DNA from: Christensenella sp. UBA5399
GTDB taxonomy: Bacteria > Bacillota > Clostridia > Christensenellales > Christensenellaceae
Assembly (NCBI GenBank): GCA_002407725.1
Contig: DHOD01000114.1
Coordinates: forward strand, 6,226-31,174
Direction: 5' to 3'
Length of the DNA stretch: 24,949 nucleotides
Both the position numbers and the translations under genes were made by a program. The notes below the pieces were generated by a model. It did not search any database, was not told the origin of the DNA, and saw only the letters and a program-made list of their open reading frames with translations. Each line of letters starts with the position of its first letter. Position 1 is the first letter of the stretch. Positions 8,025 through 17,100 of the stretch are shown here, piece by piece.

Positions 8025-9032
8025 TTATTTGTTCTCGTTTGTGTAGAACGGCGTGCTTGCAGGGGTGCGTAAATATTTCTTGAATTGTTCCGTCAGCTTG
8101 AACAATGTAATGGAACATCCCGCCATCTCCATCGAGGTGGAAAACTCCCCTATGTGCGGCATAAATATGCTTATGTTTTGTGCGGTAAGTATTTTATGCA
8201 CACGCCTGTAAACAATCATCAGCTCTTCCAGGGGCGTTGCGCCCAGCCCGTTGACCATAACCGCAACCTCCTGCCCGCTTTCCAGGGGCATATCGGCGAG
8301 CAGTTTTTGCATAACCGTGTCAACGATTGCATCTGCCTCCATCATGGCATGTGTCTCGATACCCGGTTCACCGTGTATCCCCATCCCCAGTTCCAGCTGA
8401 TCGGCCGCGACCTTAAATGTTGGTTTGCCTACTTCGGGGACAATGCAGGATGATAAAGCAAACCCCATTGTGCGGATATTGGCTAAAGCATCCTCCGTGA
8501 TCTGGGCCACTTCTTCCAAAGGAAGCAATTCATCCGCCGCCGCCCCTGCGATTTTATATGCGAATACCAGCCCGGCCACACCCCGGCGGTTTTCTTGGCC
8601 GTCTTTTGGGTAGGAAGCCACGTCGTCCCGCACCAGCACCTGCCTTGTCATAATGTCGTCAAAATCAGCATTCTCACATGCAAGGTTAAAATTCATTTTG
8701 TCTCCGCCATAGTTTCCGTACAGGCAAAGCACGCCTTGGCCGTTATCTACGGCTTTGATCGCCTCCAGCATCTTTTTTGCGGAAGGTGACGCAAATACAT
8801 TGCCTACAACGCACCCGTCCAGCATCCCGTCTCCGACATACCCGAGAAAAACGGGCAAATGCCCGCTGCCGCCGGCTGTCACGATGCCAACCCTGCCGTT
8901 TTTGCCCGGCCGGTTATTTACCAACACCCTTTTGTCTTCGTCCACGGCCCTTAACCGGTCGCCGTAGGCCAGAAGAATGCCCTCGATTGTTTCAGTTACA
9001 AAATTTTGTGGGTTATTGATTATTTTTTTCAT
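8025..9032 (-). CDS. dhaK: Dihydroxyacetone kinase subunit DhaK (substrate-binding, Dak1)
   Basis: DhaK binds the short-chain ketose (dihydroxyacetone or a related C3/C4 keto-sugar) covalently through a hemiaminal. The key residue is His220 in 'GMGIHGEPG', matching His218 of E. coli DhaK. 'GIVTAGGSGHLPVFLGYVG' and 'CLYGNYGGDKMNF' are the other family blocks. I start at ATG 9032: the family begins 'MKKIINNP', and GAAAGGAT lies just upstream. An in-frame ATG at 9059 would add nine residues but has no ribosome binding site. The product has 335 residues, near the usual length. dhaL follows after 32 bases. The locus also has a sugar-binding protein and a lactonase-like hydrolase, so a keto-sugar other than dihydroxyacetone is a fair alternative substrate. 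Confidence 0.93.
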   Translation of the reverse strand: MKKIINNPQNFVTETIEGILLAYGDRLRAVDEDKRVLVNNRPGKNGRVGIVTAGGSGHLPVFLGYVGDGMLDGCVVGNVFASPSAKKMLEAIKAVDNGQGVLCLYGNYGGDKMNFNLACENADFDDIMTRQVLVRDDVASYPKDGQENRRGVAGLVFAYKIAGAAADELLPLEEVAQITEDALANIRTMGFALSSCIVPEVGKPTFKVAADQLELGMGIHGEPGIETHAMMEADAIVDTVMQKLLADMPLESGQEVAVMVNGLGATPLEELMIVYRRVHKILTAQNISIFMPHIGEFSTSMEMAGCSITLFKLTEQFKKYLRTPASTPFYTNENK

Positions 9033-9158
9033 GCCACAGGGTATCCTTTCTTCGTTCATATTGCCAGAAAGCGTATAATATCATGTTAAGAGCATTTTAT
9101 CACGAGCGGAAAAAGATGCCTATATGGTTTGTGTACATAGATCCGGTATTTATGTCTT

Positions 9159-9173
9159 TGTTTTCGGAAAACA
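9159..9173. promoter_or_regulatory. 15-bp perfect palindrome upstream of dhaK, candidate operator
   Basis: TGTTTTCGGAAAACA is a perfect palindrome about one central base. It sits 126 bases before the dhaK start in the short spacer behind the response regulator gene. It resembles a catabolite-responsive element in outline (TG, CG, CA) but has 5 rather than 4 bases before the final CA, so I do not call it one. Confidence 0.35.
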
Positions 9174-9201
9174 TCGGTATCAGGCCGAATGTATATTGCA
9201 G

Positions 9202-9891
9202 CTAACTATACCTGGATATTTCTTGCCGAATATCATGGAGATACTTTTCCCCGATATCCAGCACCGTATCGTTCTTCAAAAAAAGCGTTGTACCAACCAG
9301 CTTCCGCACATAATGCATATTGACAATGGTATCGCGGCGGCAGCGCATAAAGTGGGCAGGCACAAGCTCCAATGCCTCTTTGATCAACATCCGGGCCACA
9401 TAAGTTTTCCCTCCCGTTACAATATCTATATAATGCCCACGACCACCAATAAAAACGATGTCTTTGAATGGAACTGCATTGTATATGTTTTTGTAAGAAA
9501 ACTTAAACGCTTCACCCAAATTGCGCGACAGCACCTCATTCATGCACGCGGCTACATCGTTATAAGAGACCGGCTTCAACAAAAACCGAAACGCCCGGAC
9601 TTCATACCCTTCGTGGATATACACCTGGTAATTGGTTGTAAATACAATCAGGTTCTGGTATCCTGTTTGGCGCATTTTTTTTGCAATCTCAACTCCATTG
9701 TTGTTCCCCAATTCGATATCAAGAAAGACAATGTCAAAATCATTGATATGGCCGGGATCATAAAACAGGTCATCTCCAGTTGCATAGTACGAGACAGAAA
9801 CCGAGCCGTTATATTGTCCCCATTTGTTTAAAAGTTCCTCCAACTTATCGACAAACATCTTCTCATCTTCCACAATGGCTGCTTTAATCAT
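9202..9891 (-). CDS. LytTR-family response regulator (AgrA/LytR-like)
   Basis: The 229-residue protein has an N-terminal receiver domain (about 1-120) and a C-terminal LytTR DNA-binding domain (about 128-229). The receiver shows the acidic pair E8/D9, phosphoacceptor Asp58 in 'VFLDIELG', Thr85 and Lys106 in 'RFLLKP'. The LytTR part contains 'DIVFIGGRGHYIDIVT' and 'HFMRCRRDTIVNMHYV', which are family-typical. Its start overlaps the end of the sensor kinase gene by 8 bases, so the two are translationally coupled. LytTR proteins bind pairs of 9-bp direct repeats about two helical turns apart; a candidate pair lies at 11349-11378, upstream of the sugar-binding protein gene. No agrB or agrD gene is nearby, so a peptide quorum system is not indicated. 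Confidence 0.93.
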   Translation of the reverse strand: MIKAAIVEDEKMFVDKLEELLNKWGQYNGSVSVSYYATGDDLFYDPGHINDFDIVFLDIELGNNNGVEIAKKMRQTGYQNLIVFTTNYQVYIHEGYEVRAFRFLLKPVSYNDVAACMNEVLSRNLGEAFKFSYKNIYNAVPFKDIVFIGGRGHYIDIVTGGKTYVARMLIKEALELVPAHFMRCRRDTIVNMHYVRKLVGTTLFLKNDTVLDIGEKYLHDIRQEISRYS

Positions 9892-11182
9892 AATCCCTCT
9901 CCTGATGTTCCGTTGGCAAAAACACCATTACACTAAATTCTTTTTCCACAGCGTGAACCTCTATAAAACCGCCCGCCTCCTCGGCAATTTCCCGCACCCG
10001 CTCAAGACCTATGCCGTGGCCGTGTTCCCGCTTGGTGGAGATATATTCCCCATTTTTTATGGAGGTATCGCCATTAAAACTGTTGCCAATAACAATTTTG
10101 ATCATGTCTAAATCGGAAGCCTGGGAGATCCTTACCGTAACATACCGGTCCTGGACTTCAATCTTTTTGCATGCCTCCAGCGCGTTGTCCAGTAAATTGG
10201 CGAAAAGAGTGGTGAGCCCGGTGTTGGATAAAGGAATTTTTTGCGTCAACGTCACATGGATATTGATGTCGAACCCCATGTCCCGCGCTTCGTTATTCTT
10301 AACCGTAAGCAGCGCGTTCAGCGAAGTGCTGTCGGTAAAAACAACAATTTCTCCTGTCCGGTATTCCCCGGTCAGTTCTTGAAAATATTCTGTAAGCTCC
10401 TCGTGTTTTTGATTATTATACATCATCAACATGACCTGGATGTGTTTTACAAAGTCATGGCGCTGCTGCATGCTGGTTTTCATGGCCCGCTCAACCGTAT
10501 GCACATAATTGAGTTCGTAGTGTTCTGTCTGGGCTTTGATTTTTTCGTCAAGCCGTTGCTTGGCGTAGTGGCCTATAACCGAGAAAAGGTAAAGCGCGTA
10601 TCCCGTAAAAAAAATCATAATGATTGATAATGTAATATAAACGCCATAGCGTTCATAAGGATAAAAATAGGTATCACCCATTTTGACGAGGGCATACGCG
10701 CCAAAGGATGAAGCGCAGCACATCAACACATGCAGGATCTTTTGCGCCGTTTTAAAATTGACAGTTAAATCCATATACTTGAGCAGCAATCCCAGCACGG
10801 CTATACTGATGGCAAAGAACACAATGTATGCAATCCCTTGATTATATGCAACGGCAATCGATTCTGGATTGTAGAAAATCAGGTTTGTGGCCAAAGCCGA
10901 GAAAGCATATGCATAAAGCGGTGCGCTGCCCACCAGCAAGCCGGGGCTGTGACCAGTACCAAAGACCCACGGCGCACATACCAGATGAATTGCCACCAGC
11001 AGCATAATAGCCAAAACATCAACATTGACATAAAACACAAGTAAATAGAATGCGCAAAACAACGCGATCACCCATACGGCGAACCGCAGCCTTCTTTCTT
11101 TATGCAGCTCCAGTTTTGTCATAAAGAAAACTGAAGATATTGCGGTCATTAGAATTGGAAATATAATTTTCAAAACACACAC
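9884..11182 (-). CDS. AgrC/ComD-like sensor histidine kinase (HPK10-type, GHKL ATPase)
   Basis: The 432-residue membrane kinase has about six hydrophobic segments in residues 1-205, then a coiled region and a GHKL ATPase domain. The probable phosphorylated residue is His242 in 'RHDFVKHIQ', the RHD form typical of AgrC-like kinases. 'NLLDNALEA' (Asn333) is the N box and 'GHGIGLERV' (388-396) the G box. It partners the LytTR regulator, which it overlaps by 8 bases. The start is uncertain: GTG 11182 opens the frame, but TTG 11173 has AGGTG six bases upstream and may be the true start. It is divergent from the sugar-binding protein gene, so the signal may be a sugar-bound lipoprotein or a small molecule. 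That is inference from gene order only. Confidence 0.92.
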   Translation of the reverse strand: MCVLKIIFPILMTAISSVFFMTKLELHKERRLRFAVWVIALFCAFYLLVFYVNVDVLAIMLLVAIHLVCAPWVFGTGHSPGLLVGSAPLYAYAFSALATNLIFYNPESIAVAYNQGIAYIVFFAISIAVLGLLLKYMDLTVNFKTAQKILHVLMCCASSFGAYALVKMGDTYFYPYERYGVYITLSIIMIFFTGYALYLFSVIGHYAKQRLDEKIKAQTEHYELNYVHTVERAMKTSMQQRHDFVKHIQVMLMMYNNQKHEELTEYFQELTGEYRTGEIVVFTDSTSLNALLTVKNNEARDMGFDINIHVTLTQKIPLSNTGLTTLFANLLDNALEACKKIEVQDRYVTVRISQASDLDMIKIVIGNSFNGDTSIKNGEYISTKREHGHGIGLERVREIAEEAGGFIEVHAVEKEFSVMVFLPTEHQERDYD

Positions 11183-11233
11183 CTAATTTTTTTCAAGAAC
11201 CATGGATGTATATGATCATAGAAATAAGGGATA

Positions 11234-11262
11234 AAAATATGTCTGCTTTTATCATTGCACAA
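11234..11262 (-). promoter_or_regulatory. Candidate promoter of the sensor kinase/response regulator operon
   Basis: On the minus strand TTGTGC (11262-11257) and TATTTT (11239-11234) are separated by 17 bases, a fair sigma-A promoter. It lies about 50 bases before the kinase start. The -35 box falls inside one arm of the palindrome at 11255-11279. Confidence 0.5.
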
Positions 11263-11279
11263 TATAATTTTTTGTGCAA
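11255..11279. promoter_or_regulatory. Inverted repeat over the kinase -35 region, candidate operator
   Basis: TTGCACAA (11255-11262) and TTGTGCAA (11272-11279) form 8-bp perfect arms around a 9-base A/T spacer. The left arm coincides with the candidate kinase -35 box, so a bound protein could block transcription of the two-component operon. Confidence 0.45.
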
Positions 11280-11348
11280 GCGCAATTCACTAAGATCAAT
11301 TCGATTTGATTCTTTTCTGACACAAATCGTGATTTTTTGTACATGAAC

Positions 11349-11378
11349 CGTATGTTATTCCATTTTACGGTATGTTAT
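11349..11378 (+). promoter_or_regulatory. Pair of LytTR-like direct repeats
   Basis: CGTATGTTAT at 11349-11358 recurs as GGTATGTTAT at 11369-11378, so nine consecutive bases repeat with a 20-base period, about two helical turns. LytTR regulators such as AgrA bind 9-bp direct repeats with a GTT core and similar spacing. The divergent response regulator is the obvious candidate protein. The match to the known consensus is partial. Confidence 0.5.
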
Positions 11379-11417
11379 GCTTCAAGCACAGAAAGCGCTA
11401 TCAGTTGATTGCGAACA

Positions 11418-11508
11418 ATATTCATACAAAAAAATGAATATGTGCAAAGCGGTTTGTTAACCGGTGAACAAACGGCCTGTGGCAAAATGATGAAAGCAAG
11501 TTCTTTCA
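11418..11508 (+). repeat. Three successive inverted repeats before the sugar-binding protein gene
   Basis: ATATTCAT/ATGAATAT (11418-11425 with 11434-11441), GTTTGTT/AACAAAC around a central ACCGGT (11452-11473, 22 bp, one mismatched pair) and TGAAAG/CTTTCA (11491-11496 with 11503-11508) follow one another. The middle one has the symmetry of a repressor operator. All three could also fold in the mRNA leader if transcription starts near the LytTR-like repeats. Confidence 0.5.
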
Positions 11509-11562
11509 TACGGCAAATCAAAAAGACTTATATCATTGTGTAATTTTATGGGAGGATATATA

Positions 11563-13005
11563 ATGAAAAAGAAGCTTTATTTGTGTACAATTCTTGCCAT
11601 ATTGATGGCATTGACGCTCGTTTTACAAGGATGCCAGGGCAGCGAAGCGGTGGCAGCCGAGGACACCCCTGTGGATGCATCAACTGAAGAAGCCGCGCCT
11701 GTAGATGCTGAAGATGTGGCAACACCAGAGCCAACTGTACAATCAACTGAGAATTCCGCTGAAGGAAACACAATTGTCATCTCGGGCAACACCTCGGACA
11801 CAGCAGGCCAGCCACGGACAGTCGCCGACCGCGAAGACGCATCCGACGGTACGTCGCTGACGCCGGAAGGCTATACGGAAGACCAAATGCCCGGCCTGCC
11901 TTATATTGGTGCAAAGCCACTCAAGAAATATAAAGTTGCATTTTCCAATGGAGATATGGGAAACGACTGGAGGTCGACATTCTTTAACGACTTCATTGCC
12001 TGCGGCGAATATATGGCTGACGAATTTGGCATTGAATTTATCTATGCGAACACGAACTCGGACAGCGCCAGGCAGCTGCAGGACGTTCAGAGCCTTATTG
12101 CACAAAAGCCGGATCTGTTATTCTTAAGCCCCAATGAGTCGGCCCCCCTTGCCCCGGTTGCGGATTTGTGCAAGGAAAGTGGGACGGCGTTGATAACGGT
12201 AGATCGTTCCATTGATGCGCCCATAGGCGAGGACCAGTATATACTCAATATCGAGGGCGATAATATTGCATGCGGAATATCGATGGGAATGGCCATTGTG
12301 GAAGGGCTGACGGAGAAATACGGCGAACCGAGGGGAAAGGTTGCCGAAATTGCTGGCGGGCTGGGATCGTCACCCGCCATACAAAGATCGACAGGGCTTA
12401 GAATGGTGATTGAACGATACCCTGATATCCAAATTGTGCAGGTGTTGGACGGCGATTACGATCATGTGAAAAGCGCCTCTGCCGCGCAGGACATATTTAC
12501 CACGCATCCCGATATTGACGCAGTTGCGAACGGTTGCGACGCCAGCGGCATACAAGCCGTGCAGCAGGCGGAGCGTTCCTGGATTGAAGATGTCATATTC
12601 GTATCGGTGGACGGGGATGTGACCTTCCTCAACTACATTGAAGAAGGCAAGGCATACCATACGGCGGAGTACCCCCCCTATTTTGCCATAACCGCGTGGG
12701 AATACGGGATTCATTACCTGAACGGTGTGGATATACCAATCACAGTATTGGTCCCTGAACGTGAATTTATAGCGGATACACCGGAAAAAGCGGAGGCGCT
12801 CAGCGAAATTAACGCCGCGTGCGAAGAGCTTGGCGCAGCCTTCCCGCCCGCATCATTGGGGATGTATGACATATTTGAAATGGGGTCATGGAACAAAGAA
12901 TTGTGGAACGAAATATACCCGCAAAACTGGGCGATTGCCGGAGGATATGAATATCTCGATTCGCTGATACCGGACGATCCGTATGCCCTTACAAATGCGG
13001 ATTAG
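11563..13005 (+). CDS. Sugar-binding lipoprotein (RbsB-like periplasmic-binding protein), no transporter nearby
   Basis: The 480-residue lipoprotein has lipobox LQG-C24 and an acidic A/T/E/P linker (about 25-120). Then comes a complete type-I sugar-binding fold of the Peripla_BP_4 class, from 'KYKVAFSNGDMGNDW' through 'DLLFLSPNESAPL', 'ALITVDRSI', 'AEIAGGLGSSPAIQRSTG' and 'DIDAVANGCDASGIQAV'. It should bind a pentose, hexose or polyol outside the membrane. I chose ATG 11563 because GGAGG lies at 11551-11555; the frame stays open to 11536 but without a site. Binding proteins of this class usually sit beside RbsA/RbsC-like genes; none is here. The next gene, 81 bases on, is a hydrolase. The divergent two-component genes suggest it presents ligand to the kinase or shares a transporter encoded elsewhere. 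Confidence 0.92.
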   Translation: MKKKLYLCTILAILMALTLVLQGCQGSEAVAAEDTPVDASTEEAAPVDAEDVATPEPTVQSTENSAEGNTIVISGNTSDTAGQPRTVADREDASDGTSLTPEGYTEDQMPGLPYIGAKPLKKYKVAFSNGDMGNDWRSTFFNDFIACGEYMADEFGIEFIYANTNSDSARQLQDVQSLIAQKPDLLFLSPNESAPLAPVADLCKESGTALITVDRSIDAPIGEDQYILNIEGDNIACGISMGMAIVEGLTEKYGEPRGKVAEIAGGLGSSPAIQRSTGLRMVIERYPDIQIVQVLDGDYDHVKSASAAQDIFTTHPDIDAVANGCDASGIQAVQQAERSWIEDVIFVSVDGDVTFLNYIEEGKAYHTAEYPPYFAITAWEYGIHYLNGVDIPITVLVPEREFIADTPEKAEALSEINAACEELGAAFPPASLGMYDIFEMGSWNKELWNEIYPQNWAIAGGYEYLDSLIPDDPYALTNAD

Positions 13006-13086
13006 GGAGGAATCTTTCCCAAAGCGGTACGGAAAGCCTTGAACAGGAAAACCCTGTTAAATAATAAAAAGCAAAGGAGAAAAATT

Positions 13087-13992
13087 ATGATTATCGATTC
13101 CCACACACATTTGCTTCGAAGCAAGTATTTTGATGAAGAAAGGTTAGGCCAGCTGGGCTGGGTAACGCCGCCGGATACCGATATCAATGTTATGGTGGAC
13201 TGGTGGAAACAGGCAGGTATCGACAAAATGGTTTGCATGGGACAGTCGATGGAGCGGGTTTGGAATACGTCGTTCGACAATAACGAGTATGTTTTTGAGT
13301 GCTATGATAAATATCCCGACTTTATCATACCGTTCTACAGCCTGGAGCCGATCGATCAGGCAAATTGCTTCAACCAAAGGGTGTATGACGAGTTGGAAGA
13401 GCTCCTGCCCAAAGGCGTTATCAAAGGCGTTTTGCTGACGCCGCCTTACGGCCAGTATAAATCCAATGACAAGACGGCATACCCCTTCTATCAGCTGTTC
13501 CAAAAGCAGGGTGTGATCGTTCAGTATCATCATTCTGCAATGGATGGATGCTCCCATACGTTTGCGCCCACAAAATATGCGCAAATGGTCGACCTCAATG
13601 ATGTGGTAATGGATTTTCCTAAAATGAAGGTGGTTGTGGAACATTTGGCGTATCCGCAGACCGAGCACCTGTTCACAATCATGGCAAATTCCGACTGCAT
13701 TTATGCGGACTTGGCGATGGCGTACGACCGTTCCATGACCATTGCCTGGGATCTTGTGCAGGCGCGGGAATATGGCGTGTTGGACAGGATTATGTTTGCA
13801 ACCGATTATGTGGCGTACGGCCAATATCCTTACTCTGAAAATCCTGTAAACGAACTGGCCAGATGGATTGACATGGTGAAAAACGGGTTTAATGAAATCA
13901 ACAAACGCTGCGGCTGGCCCCTGCTTACGCAGGAAGAGATCGACGGCATCATGTACAAAAATGTTGCGAGACTGTACGATCTCGATGTATAG
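13087..13992 (+). CDS. Metal-dependent amidohydrolase-2 family hydrolase, possible sugar lactonase
   Basis: The 301-residue TIM-barrel hydrolase belongs to the amidohydrolase-2 group, which includes decarboxylases and sugar or dicarboxylate lactonases. The metal ligands are visible: H6 and H8 in 'DSHTH', H148/H149 in 'QYHHSAMDG', H186 in 'VVVEHLAYP' and D240 in 'FATDYVAYG'. No signal peptide is present, so it acts in the cytoplasm. AAGGAG at 13074-13079 supports ATG 13087; the longer frame from 13039 has a basic N-terminus unlike the family. It follows the sugar-binding protein by 81 bases with no terminator between, and a strong terminator follows, so the two are an operon. A sugar-acid lactone substrate fits the neighbours, but the family is broad and this is inference. 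Confidence 0.88.
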   Translation: MIIDSHTHLLRSKYFDEERLGQLGWVTPPDTDINVMVDWWKQAGIDKMVCMGQSMERVWNTSFDNNEYVFECYDKYPDFIIPFYSLEPIDQANCFNQRVYDELEELLPKGVIKGVLLTPPYGQYKSNDKTAYPFYQLFQKQGVIVQYHHSAMDGCSHTFAPTKYAQMVDLNDVVMDFPKMKVVVEHLAYPQTEHLFTIMANSDCIYADLAMAYDRSMTIAWDLVQAREYGVLDRIMFATDYVAYGQYPYSENPVNELARWIDMVKNGFNEINKRCGWPLLTQEEIDGIMYKNVARLYDLDV

Positions 13993-14055
13993 GCAATTGC
14001 CGGGTAGGGCATCCGATAGGTAGGTCACGAGTCTCTTTCATATACCAACTCCAGG

Positions 14056-14095
14056 GGGAGCGCTTCAGCCAATGTGTGTGGAGCGCTCCCTTTTT
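14056..14095 (+). terminator. Rho-independent terminator of the binding protein/hydrolase operon
   Basis: GGGAGCGCT (14056-14064) pairs with AGCGCTCCC (14082-14090), followed by TTTTT (14091-14095). It lies 64 bases after the hydrolase stop, between the convergent hydrolase and hybrid kinase genes. Confidence 0.9.
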
Positions 14096-14144
14096 GCGGC
14101 ATGCGCAAATAGAATGCGCGGATGGTTGTAACACAGCTAAAACC

Positions 14145-17100
14145 CTATAAATACCGGAACAATGTCTTGATCAATGTTTCCAGGTCAACGGGCTTGGCAA
14201 TGTGCGCGTTCATACCGTAGCTTAACGCTTTTTCTATGTCTTCCTTGAACGCGTTTGCCGTAAGGGCAACGATGGGCACGGTGTTGGCATCCGCACGGTC
14301 CAGCGCGCGGATTGCCTGCGTGGCGTCGTATCCGTTCATTTTAGGCATCTGTATGTCCATAAGCACGATATCGTAGTATCCTTCGCTGCTGTTCGCAAAC
14401 ATTTGTACGCCGTCCACTCCGTCCTCGGCTTCATCAATTTTAATGCCCGATTCCTCCAGCATAGAGTTGACCACAATCCGGTTGACCCGCATGTCGTCGA
14501 TCAGCAGCATGTGTTTGCCGGCAAATTTCTGGTCGATATCCATATCGATGTCGTCCATGTGCACGTCAGGCTCGGCTTCGGTCAGCCAGATGCTGAAGCT
14601 GAACTCGCTGCCCACCCCAACTTCGCTTTCCAGCTCCAGCCTTCCGCCAAGCATTTCCACAATTTTTTGACTGATGGCAAGCCCCAGCCCCGTACCGCCA
14701 TATTGCTTCGTGATGCTGCCGCTCTCCTGCTCAAAAGGCTGGAATATCGCTTCCTCTGCGTCTTTTGATATCCCGATCCCTGTATCTTTTACAGAGAACC
14801 GGGCGAATGTCCTGCCGCCCTTCCGGTCGAGGTTTTGAATGCGGAATTCGATGGAGCCAAAATCCGGCGTAAATTTTACGGCGTTGCCCAGCAGGTTGAT
14901 CAGCACCTGCCGCAGCCGTAAGGAATCGATTTTGAATGTGGAGGGAGAAAAATCGTCATAGCGCACACGGAACGCGATATTTTTCTCGTCGCATTTGGGC
15001 CGGACCATTGTCTCGACCGTACCTGCAGCCTTATAGATATCCATGATTTCGTCGATCAATTCAATCTTGCCCGCTTCGATTTTGGAGATGTCCAATATAT
15101 CGTTGAGCAGGCTCAGCAAATGCTGGGAAGAGCTTTCGATCTGGTTTACATTGTCCTTGAGTTCGTCCACCACGGCATCGTCGTTCAGGTCGTTTTTGCC
15201 GATGCCCTGCAATTGCTTCATCAAAATGCTGGTGAGCCCGATGATTGCGTTCATGGGCGTCCGGATTTCATGGCTCATCCGCGCGAGGAACGCACCCTTA
15301 TGCTGGTTTGCGGCGTTGGCGTCGCTCACGGCGTCTTCCAGCTCAATTTGCGTTGTCCGAAGCTCCTTCTCCATGCTGACGCGCCTGGTCACGTTGCGGG
15401 CAAAGCCAAGCAGGCCGACCAGTATATTGTCCCGGCCAAAGACAGGCGTGCGTACCGATTCCAGCGTCTCGGAATGCCCGTCAAAGAACTCGACCGTTTC
15501 TTCCGCATACAACGGAATCGCCTTCCGGATCGCTTCTTTATCGGAAGCGGTAAACTGACGCGCGATCGATTCGGGCAACATTTCGCCTGCGGTCGCGCCG
15601 ACGAAATCTTCCGGGGCGCGCCCTGCGATGGCGGCAAACCGCGGGTTTACGGTCATGTATCGCCCCTCCGCGTCCTCGTACCAGATCAGGTCGGGCGAGG
15701 AAGAGAACACCGTATCCAGCAGCATACGCTGCTCCTCGGATTTGATCTGTCCGCGCACCGTTTCCGTCATGTCGATCGTCTCGATGATGTACCCGGCCTT
15801 TTTGCCGTCCTTATCCAGCAGATAATGGGCGACGCCTTTGATAAACTGCCCTGTCTCTTCTATGTAATAAATGTCCGCTTCTTTGCCGGCGTCAAGCGCG
15901 GTGATGGGGAAATATTGCGATTCGGGCGGATATACGCTGTTGTCGCCGTAATGTGTCCCGATGAGTTGATCAAGGGGCATTTTACGTAAATGCAGCCCTT
16001 CTTTGTTTGCATAGATGATCTTCTGGTCCATATCCGTAATGACGAGCGGATTGTTTACGCTGTCCACAATACTGTCGGCCATGTCGTCGAATGAATCAGC
16101 CAACGTGCCAAATTCATCTTTTACGGGCGCGTCAAACCGGAACTGCCGTTCGCCCGCCCGGAACCGGGAAATACCTTTGATCAGGTTTGTGATGCTTCCC
16201 GTAAACGATGATGCGGTGAAAATGGCGATCAGGACAACGAGCACAATCAAAATGATTGCGTTGATGGCCAGCTGTGTCAGCGTGTCGGACAGGTTTGCCG
16301 AAATCTCCTCTGTCAGGTTTTCCTCCATCATGGTTGCGGGCATGGTGAAGTCCTCTAGCCCTGCGCCAATTGCCACAAAGCCAAACCCGCGCCGGGAATA
16401 GCTGTTTTCGGCGGAGGGGGCGTACTGCCCGGTATAGTAGGGGATTGCCCCGGCGGTCGTAAGCTTGTATAGCCCGCTCCACAGGATGTAGAACGATCCG
16501 GAGCCTCCGTTCTCTGTCAGGTCCATCCAGCCGGTACACTGCGGGGCGTTGTTGAGGTACCTGCCGTCGAGGCCCACAAGTCCGGCCTGTGTCAGTGCGG
16601 CAGCCGGCTTCTTTTCACGTGACTGGTTGTCAAACTCCGGCCACCCCACAATAAAGTCATTCCATTTTTCAATGCCGCTTTGCTGCCAGGCGTCGTAGAT
16701 GGATTGCTCCAGCCATGGTACCTGCGGGTCGCCTGTTTCCGGGTCAAACCCATAGATGGAATGATGCCGTGGATGGCAGATGCTCCGGCACTGGTAATCC
16801 CAGATAAAGGCGTAATTGCCCTCATACGCGCTGGGGAGCTCGGTATACCGTTCGTTCATCGGCGTGATATGATCCACAAACTCCATGATGTGGTCGTGGT
16901 TTAGCGCAAATGTCACATAACCGGTCACCGCGCCTGTGTCATCGGTCACGGGCGTAGCCCAGCGGACAATGCCTTCAAAACGGGTGCCGTTGGGGTTTTC
17001 CTGTCCGGCGTATGCCTGGGTGGACGGGTCGTATTCAATATCGTACCCCCGCTCTTCGGCGGCGGTTTCAACCGTTTCGGGCACATACATCCCAATGTAA

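Larger units (their letters stand above)
11183..11535. other. 353-bp divergent regulatory spacer, no gene
   Basis: This AT-rich spacer separates the sensor kinase (minus) from the sugar-binding lipoprotein (plus). It contains no supported gene. It holds the kinase promoter with an overlapping palindrome, a pair of LytTR-like direct repeats and three inverted repeats near the lipoprotein start, each listed separately. A short AAATC/GATTT inverted repeat also lies at 11324-11335. Confidence 0.8.

Noticed and set aside
9159..9173. Reading the palindrome as a CcpA catabolite-responsive site
   Set aside because: The spacing between CG and the final CA is one base too long, and no second site is nearby.
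15120..15989. Plus-strand open frame of 289 codons inside the hybrid kinase
   Set aside because: The kinase frame carries all HisKA and PAS motifs over this stretch; the plus frame has none.
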